From RGIG1668 sp045124495 (GTDB lineage: Bacteria; Bacillota; Clostridia; Lachnospirales; Lachnospiraceae), in NCBI GenBank assembly GCA_045124495.1, contig JBGVLX010000085.1, positions 1-27,691 on the forward strand: DNA of 27,691 nucleotides. The letters are read 5' to 3'. The notes below the pieces were generated by a model. That model saw nothing but the letters and a program-made list of their open reading frames with translations, had not been told where the DNA came from and searched no databases. Positions 1 to 6,695 of this stretch are shown one piece after another. The position numbers and the translations under genes are program-made. Position 1 is the first letter of the stretch. Each line of letters begins with the position of its first letter.

Positions 1-1
1 A

Positions 2-115
2 GGTGTTGCAGATACGAAAGCAGAAAAGGTAAAATATGGTGTAACAATATTTATGGCAATTTGTATGCTCATTGTGATAATGAAGTTTGATATGTATCAA
101 TTTTGGGCATTTTAG
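2..115 (+). CDS. C-terminal end of a membrane protein (partial)
   Basis: An open frame enters from the left edge and stops with TAG at 113-115, giving 37 residues. The translation begins GVADTKAEKVKYG and continues into a hydrophobic stretch (MAICMLIVIM) before ending QFWAF. This looks like a last transmembrane segment with a short tail. The response regulator starts 23 bases later, with no terminator between, so this gene may share a transcript with the two-component system. I do not recognise the family, and the function cannot be told from this fragment. Confidence 0.55.
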   Translation, partial: GVADTKAEKVKYGVTIFMAICMLIVIMKFDMYQFWAF

Positions 116-138
116 CAGAAAGGAACTGAGGAAACTTT

Positions 139-816
139 ATGGCAAATATATTAATTGCAGATGATGAAAAGGAGATTGTTCGTTTACTTAAGATTTATAT
201 CGAGGCGAATGACTATCAGGTCTTTGAAGCAAATGATGGAGAAACTGCGTTGCAGATATTAAAGGAAGAATCCATAGACCTTGCTATCGTGGATATTATG
301 ATGCCGGGTAAAAATGGTTATGAGATTATAAAGGAAGTGCGTAAGGGACGTTACATACCGATTCTTGTAATATCTGCAAAAGTGGAGTTGTCTGACCGGG
401 TGCTTGGAATTGATTTGGGTGCAGATGATTATATCACAAAGCCCTTCGAGCCTCTGGAGGTAGCTGCCAAGGTGCGGGCACATTTGCGAAGAGTAGGAGC
501 GCAGGAAACTGAGGGAATAGAACAACATCAAATTGAAGTGGGAACTCTGCGCTTGAACTGTGATGAGTGTGTGGTCATAAAGGATGGGAATACCTATGAA
601 CTTACGAAGGTGGAATACAAGGTACTTGAGTTGCTGATGCGGCAACCAAGGAGAGTATTCACAAAAGAGCAGATTTATGAATATGCATGGGAAAATGAAT
701 ATGCGGTGGATGATAATACCATTCGAGTGATTATCAGCCGCCTCCGTGACAAGATAGGAAGCGAATACATAAAGACAATCCGGGGACTTGGATATAGATT
801 GGAGAGCTATGAATAA
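139..816 (+). CDS. OmpR/PhoB-family response regulator
   Basis: This is the DNA-binding output protein of a two-component system, 225 aa, the usual OmpR-family length. The N-terminal receiver domain (about residues 1-118) has the acidic pair D8/D9, the phosphoacceptor D52 in VDIMMPG, S79 in VISA, and K101 in ITKPF. The C-terminal winged helix (about 130-225) has the family pattern LTKVEYKVLELL, then VDDNTIRVIISRLRDKI and GLGYRL at the end. The start at 139 follows a GAGGAAAC ribosome site. The kinase gene overlaps its last codons, so the two are translated as a pair. The signal and target genes cannot be told from sequence. The neighbouring upstream membrane protein is one possible partner. 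Confidence 0.95.
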   Translation: MANILIADDEKEIVRLLKIYIEANDYQVFEANDGETALQILKEESIDLAIVDIMMPGKNGYEIIKEVRKGRYIPILVISAKVELSDRVLGIDLGADDYITKPFEPLEVAAKVRAHLRRVGAQETEGIEQHQIEVGTLRLNCDECVVIKDGNTYELTKVEYKVLELLMRQPRRVFTKEQIYEYAWENEYAVDDNTIRVIISRLRDKIGSEYIKTIRGLGYRLESYE

Positions 817-1741
817 AATTAGTAAACAAAGCTTAAAACATTATATGCTGTGTACTTTTGTAATCATCTTAGCAGAATCAGGAATTAGCTGGATATTAGA
901 TTATTTCTTTTATTCTATGTATGAAGGTGGAAACGGGAGAGAGTATACGCATTGGATGATATTGAATTTAGGAACTTCATTTTTGTTTTTGTTCGTAGGT
1001 GCATACATATTTTACCGTTTTTCAAAGAAAGTGATCAAAGCTGAGAGCAAGCGGCAGGTACAAGAGCAAAACCTATTGTATTCCAGCATTGCACATGATC
1101 TGAAAACCCCGATAACATCCATACAAGGGTTTGCAACTGCGTTGAAGGAAGGCAAGATTAAGACAGAAGAACAGGAAGAAATTCTGGATATTATTTACAG
1201 AAAAAGCCGCCATATAAATGAATTGATTGAAACGTTGTTGGCGTATTCCAAATTGGGAACGGAAAGTTATACTCTAAATCGGAAAAAAACAAATATTTGT
1301 TCTCTTGTCCGGGATATGGTGGCAATGAGTTATTCTGAATTTGAGGAAAAGGAGATTGAACTGGAGATTGAAATTCCTGACGAACCGATTTTCTGTAACA
1401 TAGACGAACAGGAATTTCGCCGTGCAGTGAATAATCTGATTGTGAATGCCTATAAGCACAATCAAAGAGGGGCACGTGTTTTGATTCAGGTATACAAGGA
1501 GAAGGAATGCGCATTTGTAACCATTGCGGATAATGGAGAGCAAATTTCTAAGGAATTTGCGGAAAATATGTTCAAGCCCTTTGTCAGCGGAGATGCTTCT
1601 AGGACAAGCGGAAGTGGCAACGGTCTTGGACTTGCAATTTCTTCTACTATCGTTGAGAAGCATGGCGGTAAATTGTACATGAAAGATTGTGTTGGCGGTT
1701 ATACCAAAGGATTTGTGGTGCAGATACAGTGGATGAGTTAG
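809..1741 (+). CDS. Sensor histidine kinase, two transmembrane segments
   Basis: This is the membrane sensor kinase that should phosphorylate the regulator encoded just upstream. I place the start at ATG 809, which overlaps the regulator stop (ATGAATAA) and follows GGAGAG at 801-806; this gives 310 aa. Two hydrophobic segments (about residues 13-35 and 50-70) flank a short outside loop of roughly 15-25 residues, so there is no room for a large sensor domain. No clear HAMP domain is seen. The phosphoacceptor box is SIAHDLKTP with H96. The ATPase domain shows the N box (NNLIVNAYKHN), a G1 box (DNGEQIS) and a G2 box (GSGNGLGLAIS). Kinases with such short loops often sense membrane stress or act with a membrane partner; that role is inferred. 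Confidence 0.93.
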   Translation: MNKISKQSLKHYMLCTFVIILAESGISWILDYFFYSMYEGGNGREYTHWMILNLGTSFLFLFVGAYIFYRFSKKVIKAESKRQVQEQNLLYSSIAHDLKTPITSIQGFATALKEGKIKTEEQEEILDIIYRKSRHINELIETLLAYSKLGTESYTLNRKKTNICSLVRDMVAMSYSEFEEKEIELEIEIPDEPIFCNIDEQEFRRAVNNLIVNAYKHNQRGARVLIQVYKEKECAFVTIADNGEQISKEFAENMFKPFVSGDASRTSGSGNGLGLAISSTIVEKHGGKLYMKDCVGGYTKGFVVQIQWMS

Positions 1742-1788
1742 TTGCAGCCATCAAAGAGTTAGATGTTTTGGAATTTTATGTTGAGATG

Positions 1789-1813
1789 AAGACGGATAAA
1801 TGTCCGTCTTTTT
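1789..1813 (+). terminator. Rho-independent terminator of the two-component operon
   Basis: The 8-bp perfect stem AAGACGGA / TCCGTCTT (1789-1796 with 1803-1810) closes a 6-nt loop and runs into TTT, making a run of five T. It lies 48 bases after the kinase stop and just before the MarR promoter. Confidence 0.8.
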
Positions 1814-1816
1814 CTA

Positions 1817-1849
1817 TTGACAAATAAAAGGTAATGTGTTACCTTAAAT
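1817..1849 (+). promoter_or_regulatory. Promoter of the MarR-flavodoxin operon
   Basis: A perfect -35 box TTGACA lies at 1817-1822. The -10 box is less clear. At 17-bp spacing the hexamer is TACCTT (1840-1845), and TTAAAT (1844-1849) is an alternative at longer spacing. The first palindromic operator sits between the -35 and -10 positions, so a bound regulator would block RNA polymerase. Confidence 0.6.
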
Positions 1850-1866
1850 AAAGTAATATATTACCT
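1829..1866. promoter_or_regulatory. Twin 16-bp palindromic operators of the MarR gene
   Basis: Two copies of one inverted repeat are present. The first is AGGTAATGTGTTACCT (1829-1844), a perfect 6-bp arm dyad with a 4-nt centre. The second is AAGTAATATATTACCT (1851-1866), with the same arms except one base. Their centres are 22 bp apart, about two helical turns, so two dimers could bind on the same DNA face. They cover the core promoter and run up to the ribosome site of the MarR gene. MarR proteins commonly bind such sites next to their own gene; binding here is inferred. Confidence 0.78.
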
Positions 1867-1879
1867 ATTGGAGGGTGAA

Positions 1880-2350
1880 ATGAATATTAAAGAAGTTATC
1901 AGTAATGATAAAGTGGATTTTACAGGGATTAACTCATCATACTTTTTGCTGGGATTATTAAGTGCATTTGAGAACAGATTTCAAGCAGTAGCAGATAGTG
2001 CGATGAAAGAAATTAGTTGGAAACAATTTTTTGCTGTTATATGTATAAACTTGTGCAAAGATAAGCCCACAGTAAAGGAACTTGCAGAAATAATGGGTAG
2101 TTCACATCAGAATGTAAAACAGATTTTATTGAAATTAGAAAAGAAAGGATTTGTTCATATTACTGTAGATGAAAGTGATAAAAGGAAGCAGCGTATTGAA
2201 CTAACAGATTATTGCAGAGAATTCTGTGCAAAAAATGATGAGATGATGGTAAATATCATGAGAAAAATGTTCGATGGTGTTTCAGAAGAACAATTACAAG
2301 TAACAATAAAGACCATTATTCAAATTGAAACTAATTTAAAAATGATTTAA
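1880..2350 (+). CDS. MarR-family transcriptional regulator
   Basis: This is a dimeric winged-helix regulator of 156 aa, a typical MarR length. I chose ATG 1880 because GGAGGG lies at 1870-1875; an in-frame TTG further upstream has no ribosome site. The DNA-binding part runs from about residue 65, with the helix-turn-helix PTVKELAEIMGSSHQNV and recognition helix region KQILLKLEKKGF. The wing has the classic DESDKRKQRIELT pattern. The N-terminal and C-terminal helices would form the dimer. Twin palindromes lie in its own promoter, pointing to autoregulation. It is followed after 11 bp by a flavodoxin gene, so the ligand may relate to redox or a toxic compound; that link is inferred from context only. 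Confidence 0.9.
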   Translation: MNIKEVISNDKVDFTGINSSYFLLGLLSAFENRFQAVADSAMKEISWKQFFAVICINLCKDKPTVKELAEIMGSSHQNVKQILLKLEKKGFVHITVDESDKRKQRIELTDYCREFCAKNDEMMVNIMRKMFDGVSEEQLQVTIKTIIQIETNLKMI

Positions 2351-2361
2351 GGAGAGAATAG

Positions 2362-2889
2362 ATGAAGATTTTAGTGATATATAAAAGTAAAACGGGATTT
2401 ACCCAATGGTATGCTGAAATAATTGCAAGAGAAGTAGAAGGGGAACTCATAGATTTTAAGGAAATTACAGTTGATAAGATGTCGGAATTTGATGTGGTTG
2501 TTTATGGTGGCGGATTATATGCAGGAATGATAAATGGTTTAAAAAAGGCGAAAGATATGTTTGAAAAGAGTTCTGCGAAAACGTTTGTTATTTTTGCCAC
2601 AGGCGGAACACCGAATGAAGTTACAACGGAAATTGATGAAATGTGGAAAAAGAATTTGTCAGCAGAGGAATTAGAATCTATTTCTCATTTTTATATGCAA
2701 AGCGGAATTTGTTATGAAAAAATGTCATTTCCGGATAAAACTCTTATGAAAATGATGTCTAATGTATTAAGTAAAAAGAAGAACAAGGATAGTGTTGAAG
2801 AAGGCTTTGTACAAGCTATTAAAAGTTCTTATGATATTTCTTCTGAGAAATATACAGAGCCGCTTGTAAAATACTTGTTAGAAGGGTAA
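2362..2889 (+). CDS. Flavodoxin-domain protein
   Basis: This is a small FMN-binding redox protein of 175 aa, probably cytoplasmic. The N-terminal strand and phosphate-binding loop read ILVIYKSKTGFTQWYA, matching the flavodoxin pattern (hydrophobic strand, then S/T-x-T-G-x-T). The second glycine-rich turn is VVYGGGLYAGMING. A third strand, FVIFATGGTP, fits the loop that stacks on the flavin. The long C-terminal part (about 100-175) is unlike short electron-carrier flavodoxins and recalls HemG-type flavodoxin-like enzymes; I would not assign that activity. The start has AAGGAGAG upstream and lies 11 bp after the MarR stop, so the two form one operon. Confidence 0.85.
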   Translation: MKILVIYKSKTGFTQWYAEIIAREVEGELIDFKEITVDKMSEFDVVVYGGGLYAGMINGLKKAKDMFEKSSAKTFVIFATGGTPNEVTTEIDEMWKKNLSAEELESISHFYMQSGICYEKMSFPDKTLMKMMSNVLSKKKNKDSVEEGFVQAIKSSYDISSEKYTEPLVKYLLEG

Positions 2890-2980
2890 GGAATTGGTAT
2901 GAAGAAAGTAATTAAGGTAGCTACGGTGCGTTTAAGTATACGATGCTTTGCAGAAAGGGTTGAAACAAGTGGAAGATAAA

Positions 2981-4027
2981 ATGAAAAGCTATTTACCCAT
3001 CATAGTAAAATATAGTCCGATTAGAAAGTTGGCAATAATTCCTTTTGAAAAGTATCCAGATAACATTTACAGAGGTTTTGAACTACAATTTATGAAAGGA
3101 GAGCCATATGGAGAGGGGTACCGAGTGCTTGCATATCGAAATGATAAGTATGTAGATGTATATGACGATCTAAGATTGAATTTTATAGAAAACGAAAAGT
3201 TTAATGTTGTAGAGAATGGATTACATAAACACGTTCAGACTCACATTAGTAATGTACAGTTGTGTAAAGTGGATAATAATCAGATTATAAGTTTTGAATT
3301 TGTTGACATACAAGATAGGAAGATATCAGTATATATAGAGGAAAAAAGTAAGAGAAAGTCAAAAGCAATGAATTTGTTGGCTCCTATTGGAGTAGGTTCA
3401 AAGGCGCCAGATTTTTTGCCTGTATTCTTTATGTACGATTTTGATTTTATACGCAAACGTAAATCAATTATTTGTTGTAATATTGATGGCAAAGATATAA
3501 AAATTGATACTTTTCCAATGCCGATGAATGGTCAAGCAAGATTATATGCCAGGTATAGTAATGAATGTGAATTGTTAGAATTTGCCAATACGTGTATAAT
3601 GGAATTGCAAGAAATTGAACTGAATGAGAATAATAGCTATTGTAATGGAAATATTGAATATTTTTTTGAAGGTAAGGCTGTTTTAAAGAAGGTAAGTGTA
3701 TATTTTGATGAACAAAATGTAGAAATATGGTTTGATGCTGGTTTAAGTTTGGATAAATCAAGTGGTGGTGAATTCACAATTAAGCCTAGAGAGCAAATGG
3801 GATATGTACAGGGAGAATATAGTGTTCAGTGTGGAAATAATACAACAATATTTAAGATGACACCAAAATGTGGCTGGGTATCAAAGCCTAATAGTCTTAT
3901 TACAAGGCTAATCTTAGGGAAAAATTCTGTTTTTTGCTCCTGGAGTAAAAAATATATGTATAAAGCCATGATTGATTTAGCTACAAGAAAAGTAGAAGCA
4001 TGTTGGAAAAATGGCAATTTGAAATAA
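2981..4027 (+). CDS. Unrecognised protein, possibly with a frameshifted 5' end
   Basis: From ATG 2981 this reads as 348 aa; the frame is open back to 2936 with only TTG as an earlier start. I do not recognise the family. The protein lacks an obvious signal peptide or transmembrane helix and is rich in predicted strands with many aromatic residues, which hints at a beta-rich fold. The best ribosome site in the region (AAGGA, 2888-2892) precedes ATG 2899, in another frame. That frame reads MKKVIKVATVRL and soon hits a stop. A one-base shift near 2932-2936 would join it to VYDALQKGLKQVEDKM and the rest. The original gene may therefore have started at 2899 right after the flavodoxin. Whether the present product is functional is unclear. 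Its end overlaps an acetyltransferase fragment. Confidence 0.55.
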   Translation: MKSYLPIIVKYSPIRKLAIIPFEKYPDNIYRGFELQFMKGEPYGEGYRVLAYRNDKYVDVYDDLRLNFIENEKFNVVENGLHKHVQTHISNVQLCKVDNNQIISFEFVDIQDRKISVYIEEKSKRKSKAMNLLAPIGVGSKAPDFLPVFFMYDFDFIRKRKSIICCNIDGKDIKIDTFPMPMNGQARLYARYSNECELLEFANTCIMELQEIELNENNSYCNGNIEYFFEGKAVLKKVSVYFDEQNVEIWFDAGLSLDKSSGGEFTIKPREQMGYVQGEYSVQCGNNTTIFKMTPKCGWVSKPNSLITRLILGKNSVFCSWSKKYMYKAMIDLATRKVEACWKNGNLK

Positions 4028-4124
4028 GAACATGGGAAAAAATGCAGTTCGTATGTACAAGAATGTAGGATTTGAAATCGTTGATGAAAATGAGGAAGAG
4101 TATATTATGATTTGCAGGTTGTAA
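4023..4124 (+). pseudogene. GNAT acetyltransferase C-terminal fragment
   Basis: This open frame overlaps the end of the preceding gene and encodes about 33 residues: NAVRMYKNVGFEIVDE, then EEEYIMICRL and a stop at 4122-4124. The pattern N-x-A-x-x-x-Y-x-x-x-G-F is the hallmark of the last part of GNAT acetyltransferases, where the tyrosine helps acyl transfer. Nothing of the acetyl-CoA loop remains upstream; the frame is closed at 4020-4022. It is a relic without a start of its own, left by deletion or recombination. Confidence 0.7.
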
Positions 4125-4132
4125 GCACTTGA

Positions 4133-4345
4133 AATTTTCAGACGGGTGAAGGTAATGGTGATGGAACAGTCACAATTAAAGATATGATGCAGATTTTACA
4201 TTATGTTAGCAATAGAAACTCTCTAGATGAATTGCAGAAAGGTTTTGCAGATGTGGATATGAGTGATTCTATTAATATTCAGGATTTAATGAGAGAGTTA
4301 CATTATGTCAGCGGACGAAGTGATTTTGTATATAAAAGCAAGTAA
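4133..4345 (+). pseudogene. Orphan dockerin type I domain fragment
   Basis: The frame opens after a stop at 4130-4132 and runs to TAA 4343-4345, about 70 residues. It contains two dockerin-type calcium-binding segments: GNGDGTVTIKDMMQILHYV and, after a linker, FADVDMSDSINIQDLM followed by RELHYVSG. Each has the Asp/Asn-rich loop followed by an xI-x-D-hydrophobic helix, as in cohesin-binding dockerins. Dockerins normally sit at the C-terminus of large secreted proteins. No upstream catalytic or surface domain and no start codon or signal peptide is present here, so this is the surviving tail of a lost gene. The second loop (DVDMSDSIN) keeps the acidic positions. Confidence 0.75.
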
Positions 4346-4367
4346 ATAACAAGAATTAAGGAGATTC

Positions 4368-4424
4368 GTATAAAGGACTGTGCATTATTTTGATTTTATC
4401 AACTGGCGTAACAGTCCTTTATAC
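4368..4424. repeat. Large perfect inverted repeat (14-bp arms)
   Basis: GTATAAAGGACTGT at 4368-4381 is matched perfectly by its inverse at 4411-4424, with a 29-nt loop. No T tract follows on either strand, so it is a poor Rho-independent terminator. It lies between the dockerin relic and the toxin promoter and could be a mobile-element or terminator remnant. Confidence 0.65.
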
Positions 4425-4473
4425 TGGAGTATGGAGGGAGAAAAATCATTGATGGAAAATTTGTCTTTTTTGA

Positions 4474-4502
4474 TTGACATTTATTGATTGTGGGAATATA
4501 AT
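4474..4502 (+). promoter_or_regulatory. Consensus promoter of the toxin-like gene
   Basis: TTGACA (4474-4479), a 17-bp spacer and TATAAT (4497-4502) give a perfect sigma-A consensus. The start codon lies only 32 bases past the -10 box, so the leader is short (about 25 nt). I saw no operator palindrome over it. Confidence 0.85.
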
Positions 4503-4534
4503 GGTGCTATAGTATCGATGATTGGGGACAGACT

Positions 4535-5065
4535 ATGGATGCAAAGAAAGAACTTGATAATATTACAAATCAACTTTTAAAAATTAAAAATTTCGATATT
4601 GTGAGTTTTGTGTTTAATTATAAAAGAATGGTTAATTCATTATATCATTTTCATAATACAATTGGCAAAAATGCAAAAACACCAATTCAACTATCGAAAA
4701 TAAAGTATAATTTAAAAAGCATGAAAAGACCAGTAGAAGGTGATGTTTGTTATTTTTATATAGAAAACTCGTATCCTAAAGAAATTTTTAATAGTCATTG
4801 GTGCTTAATATTAAAAGATTTTGGAAACACTATGTTGGTAGTTCCCATGGTTTCAATAAAAAAGGATTCTGCCGATGTAGATAAATCATGTGAGATGATT
4901 GTAAAAATAAAAGATTTTGAAGAAGATGGGTGTAGTAAATTGAAAATACACCAAATATTTTCTGCTGATATTATGAGAATAAATCCAGAAAAGAAGGTTT
5001 ATAGATTACAAACAAATTATGATTACGTTAAAGAAAAGATAAAAGAATTGACAAATTTATCTTGA
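4535..5065 (+). CDS. PemK/MazF-like toxin-family protein with N-terminal extension
   Basis: This is a 176-aa protein whose second half resembles the MazF/PemK RNA-cleaving toxin fold. The visible features are the entry motif RPVEGDVCYFYI (about 65-76), then SHWCLILKDFGNTMLVVPMVS (about 87-107 with one hydrophobic core strand), and the late motif KIHQIFSADIMRI (about 137-149). These match the family order G-D-(I/V), R/H-P/C-hydrophobic strand, P-hydrophobic-S/T, and QI-x-x-x-D-x-x-R-(I/L). About 65 N-terminal residues are predicted helical and are not part of the toxin core; they may hold a regulatory or antitoxin-like role (inference). No separate antitoxin gene is next to it. The gene is monocistronic with a perfect promoter. 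Similarity is by motif only; RNase activity is unproven. Confidence 0.6.
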   Translation: MDAKKELDNITNQLLKIKNFDIVSFVFNYKRMVNSLYHFHNTIGKNAKTPIQLSKIKYNLKSMKRPVEGDVCYFYIENSYPKEIFNSHWCLILKDFGNTMLVVPMVSIKKDSADVDKSCEMIVKIKDFEEDGCSKLKIHQIFSADIMRINPEKKVYRLQTNYDYVKEKIKELTNLS

Positions 5066-5090
5066 CAGCATATCATAGATGCTATACAAT
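5062..5090 (+). promoter_or_regulatory. Second strong promoter overlapping the toxin stop codon
   Basis: TTGACA (5062-5067), 17-bp spacer, TACAAT (5085-5090). It overlaps the last codons and stop of the toxin-like gene and fires into an intergenic region with no reading frame longer than a few codons. It is the support for the small RNA entry that follows. Confidence 0.72.
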
Positions 5091-5096
5091 ATAATT

Positions 5097-5182
5097 GTAA
5101 ATCAAGTCACACATATGTGTGTACGAACTGCATATAAGTTTTAAGTAACTAATAAGAGACTGGAGGAATCTGGTCTCTTTCG
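5097..5182 (+). ncRNA. Candidate small RNA downstream of the toxin-like gene
   Basis: From the promoter at 5062-5090 a transcript would start near 5097. It would contain the 14-nt palindrome CACACATATGTGTG (5108-5121). It would then reach an 11-bp hairpin with two G-U pairs, AAGAGACTGGA / TCTGGTCTCTT (5154-5164 with 5169-5179), closed by the tetraloop GGAA. Only three T follow, so termination may be weak. No coding potential is visible: the longest ATG frame in the stretch encodes 9 residues. The transcript could be a stand-alone RNA, a leader of the AAA ATPase gene 200 bp on, or an RNA partner of the toxin-like gene. None is shown. Confidence 0.4.
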
Positions 5183-5284
5183 CATTGTAAATAAAAATTA
5201 AAAATTGGATGATGCAGGTGTAGATATAAGGTCTAAATTATAATATAAATACCTGACAACATTCGTGTTAAATTGTGTTAAATC

Positions 5285-5340
5285 TTAAAATTAAACATGT
5301 ATTTTAATGTTAAAAAGTTAAAATTAAAACATGAATTTTA
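5285..5340. repeat. Two near-identical dyad repeats upstream of the AAA ATPase gene
   Basis: Two copies of an AT-rich element occur at 5285-5306 and 5318-5340. Both begin TTAAAATTAAA, pass through CATG and end ATTTTA; they differ by one inserted A and one base. Each is itself roughly palindromic around CATG. They lie 46 bp or more upstream of the ATPase start and may be protein-binding sites. A possible -10 box (TATACT, 5354-5359) follows, with no good -35. Confidence 0.5.
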
Positions 5341-5385
5341 CATGAATTAGTATTATACTATGGTCATACTGTATGGAGGGCTTTT

Positions 5386-6681
5386 ATGTATAGAAAGATT
5401 ATGAGCTTTTTGGAACAATGGAAAAAAAGTCAACATCGTAAACCATTAATTTTACAAGGAGCAAGACAGGTTGGAAAAACTTATTCCATTTTAGAGTTTG
5501 GACGTACTCATTATGAAAATGTTGCATATTTTAATTTTGAAACGAATCCAAAATTAAATGAGACTTTTTTGGAAAATATAAGTCCGGAATATTTGATACC
5601 TATTTTATCTCATATTGCAAGGCAGACGATAGTGAAAGAAAAGACGCTTATTGTGTTTGATGAAGTGCAGCTTTGTGAAAGGGCATTAACTTCGCTTAAG
5701 TATTTTTGTGAGGATGCACCGGATTATCATATTATTGTAGCAGGCAGCTTGCTCGGTGTGGCTGTTAATAGGAAGGAGTTTTCTTTTCCTGTAGGAAAGG
5801 TTGATATAAAGACGTTATATCCTATGGATATGGAAGAATTTATGTTGGCTCTCGGCGAAGATATGTTAGTAGCACAAATAAAGGAGCATTTTAATGAGAA
5901 TACACCTATGCCATCTGCTTTACATGATAAGGCTATGCAGCTTTATCGTCAATATCTTGTGGTTGGCGGAATGCCGGAATGTGTAATGCTGTTTACTCAA
6001 ACAAAAGATTACATTCTTGTGCGACATACACAGGATACCATACTTGCAAGTTATCTCAATGATATGAGTAAATACAATAATTTGAATGAAATTAAGAAAA
6101 CCAGACTTGCTTATAATAATATTACGGTTCAGCTTTCGAAGAAGAATACACGTTTTCAATATAAGTTGATGAAAAAAGGAGGGCGGGCTTCTGAATTTGA
6201 GAATGCGATTGAATGGCTGTGTTTATCTGGAATTGTATCGCAAGTCTATAGGGTGGAGCAAATCAAAAAGCCTTTAGAGAATTACCATGATATAGATGCC
6301 TTTAAGATTTATGTTTCCGATTTAGGGTTGCTTTGTGCGAAGAAAGATTTAGTTGCTAATGATGTATTATATATGGTTGAGGAACTGAATGATTTTAAAG
6401 GGGGGATGGTTGAAAACTATGTAAATGTGCAACTTTCTATTAATGGTTATAAAACCTACTATTGGGAATCTGAACGTGGAGCCGAAATTGATTTTGTTAT
6501 TCAGCGTGATGGACAGATTATTCCCATCGAGGTTAAGTCTGCTGATAACACCAGAGCAAAAAGTTTGAAAGTTTATATGGAAACCCATAAACCAGCATAT
6601 GCGATTAAACTTTCTACTAAAAATTTTGGCTTTGAAGATAATAAAAAGAATGTTCCTCTTTATGCTGCATTTTGTATTTAA
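5386..6681 (+). CDS. AAA-family ATPase with DUF4143 / PD-(D/E)XK-like C-terminus
   Basis: The protein is 431 aa, a normal length for this widespread family. It begins with an AAA_14-type ATPase domain: Walker A GARQVGKT (25-32), Walker B TLIVFDE (87-93) and a sensor region HIIVAGSLLGVAV (about 115-127). The C-terminal DUF4143 part (about 200-400) ends in a nuclease-like signature, GAEIDFVIQ with D369 and IPIEVKSA with E382 and K384. This resembles the D...ExK core of PD-(D/E)XK folds. The role of this family is not established; many genomes carry several copies in variable regions. The start follows GGAGGG. A decayed KilA-N gene starts 14 bp downstream. Cytoplasmic. Confidence 0.9.
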   Translation: MYRKIMSFLEQWKKSQHRKPLILQGARQVGKTYSILEFGRTHYENVAYFNFETNPKLNETFLENISPEYLIPILSHIARQTIVKEKTLIVFDEVQLCERALTSLKYFCEDAPDYHIIVAGSLLGVAVNRKEFSFPVGKVDIKTLYPMDMEEFMLALGEDMLVAQIKEHFNENTPMPSALHDKAMQLYRQYLVVGGMPECVMLFTQTKDYILVRHTQDTILASYLNDMSKYNNLNEIKKTRLAYNNITVQLSKKNTRFQYKLMKKGGRASEFENAIEWLCLSGIVSQVYRVEQIKKPLENYHDIDAFKIYVSDLGLLCAKKDLVANDVLYMVEELNDFKGGMVENYVNVQLSINGYKTYYWESERGAEIDFVIQRDGQIIPIEVKSADNTRAKSLKVYMETHKPAYAIKLSTKNFGFEDNKKNVPLYAAFCI

Positions 6682-6695
6682 AGTTAAGGTGAGAA

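Noticed and set aside
259..645. A 128-aa minus-strand reading frame inside the response regulator gene
   Set aside because: It is an antisense shadow of a well-supported gene, with no ribosome site or family resemblance. The other antisense frames within genes were left out for the same reason.
4535..5182. A type III toxin-antitoxin system (ToxN-like toxin with RNA antitoxin repeats)
   Set aside because: Those systems have tandem RNA repeats and a terminator before the toxin gene. Here the leader before the start is about 25 nt with no repeats, and the N-terminus does not look like ToxN, AbiQ or CptN as I recall them.
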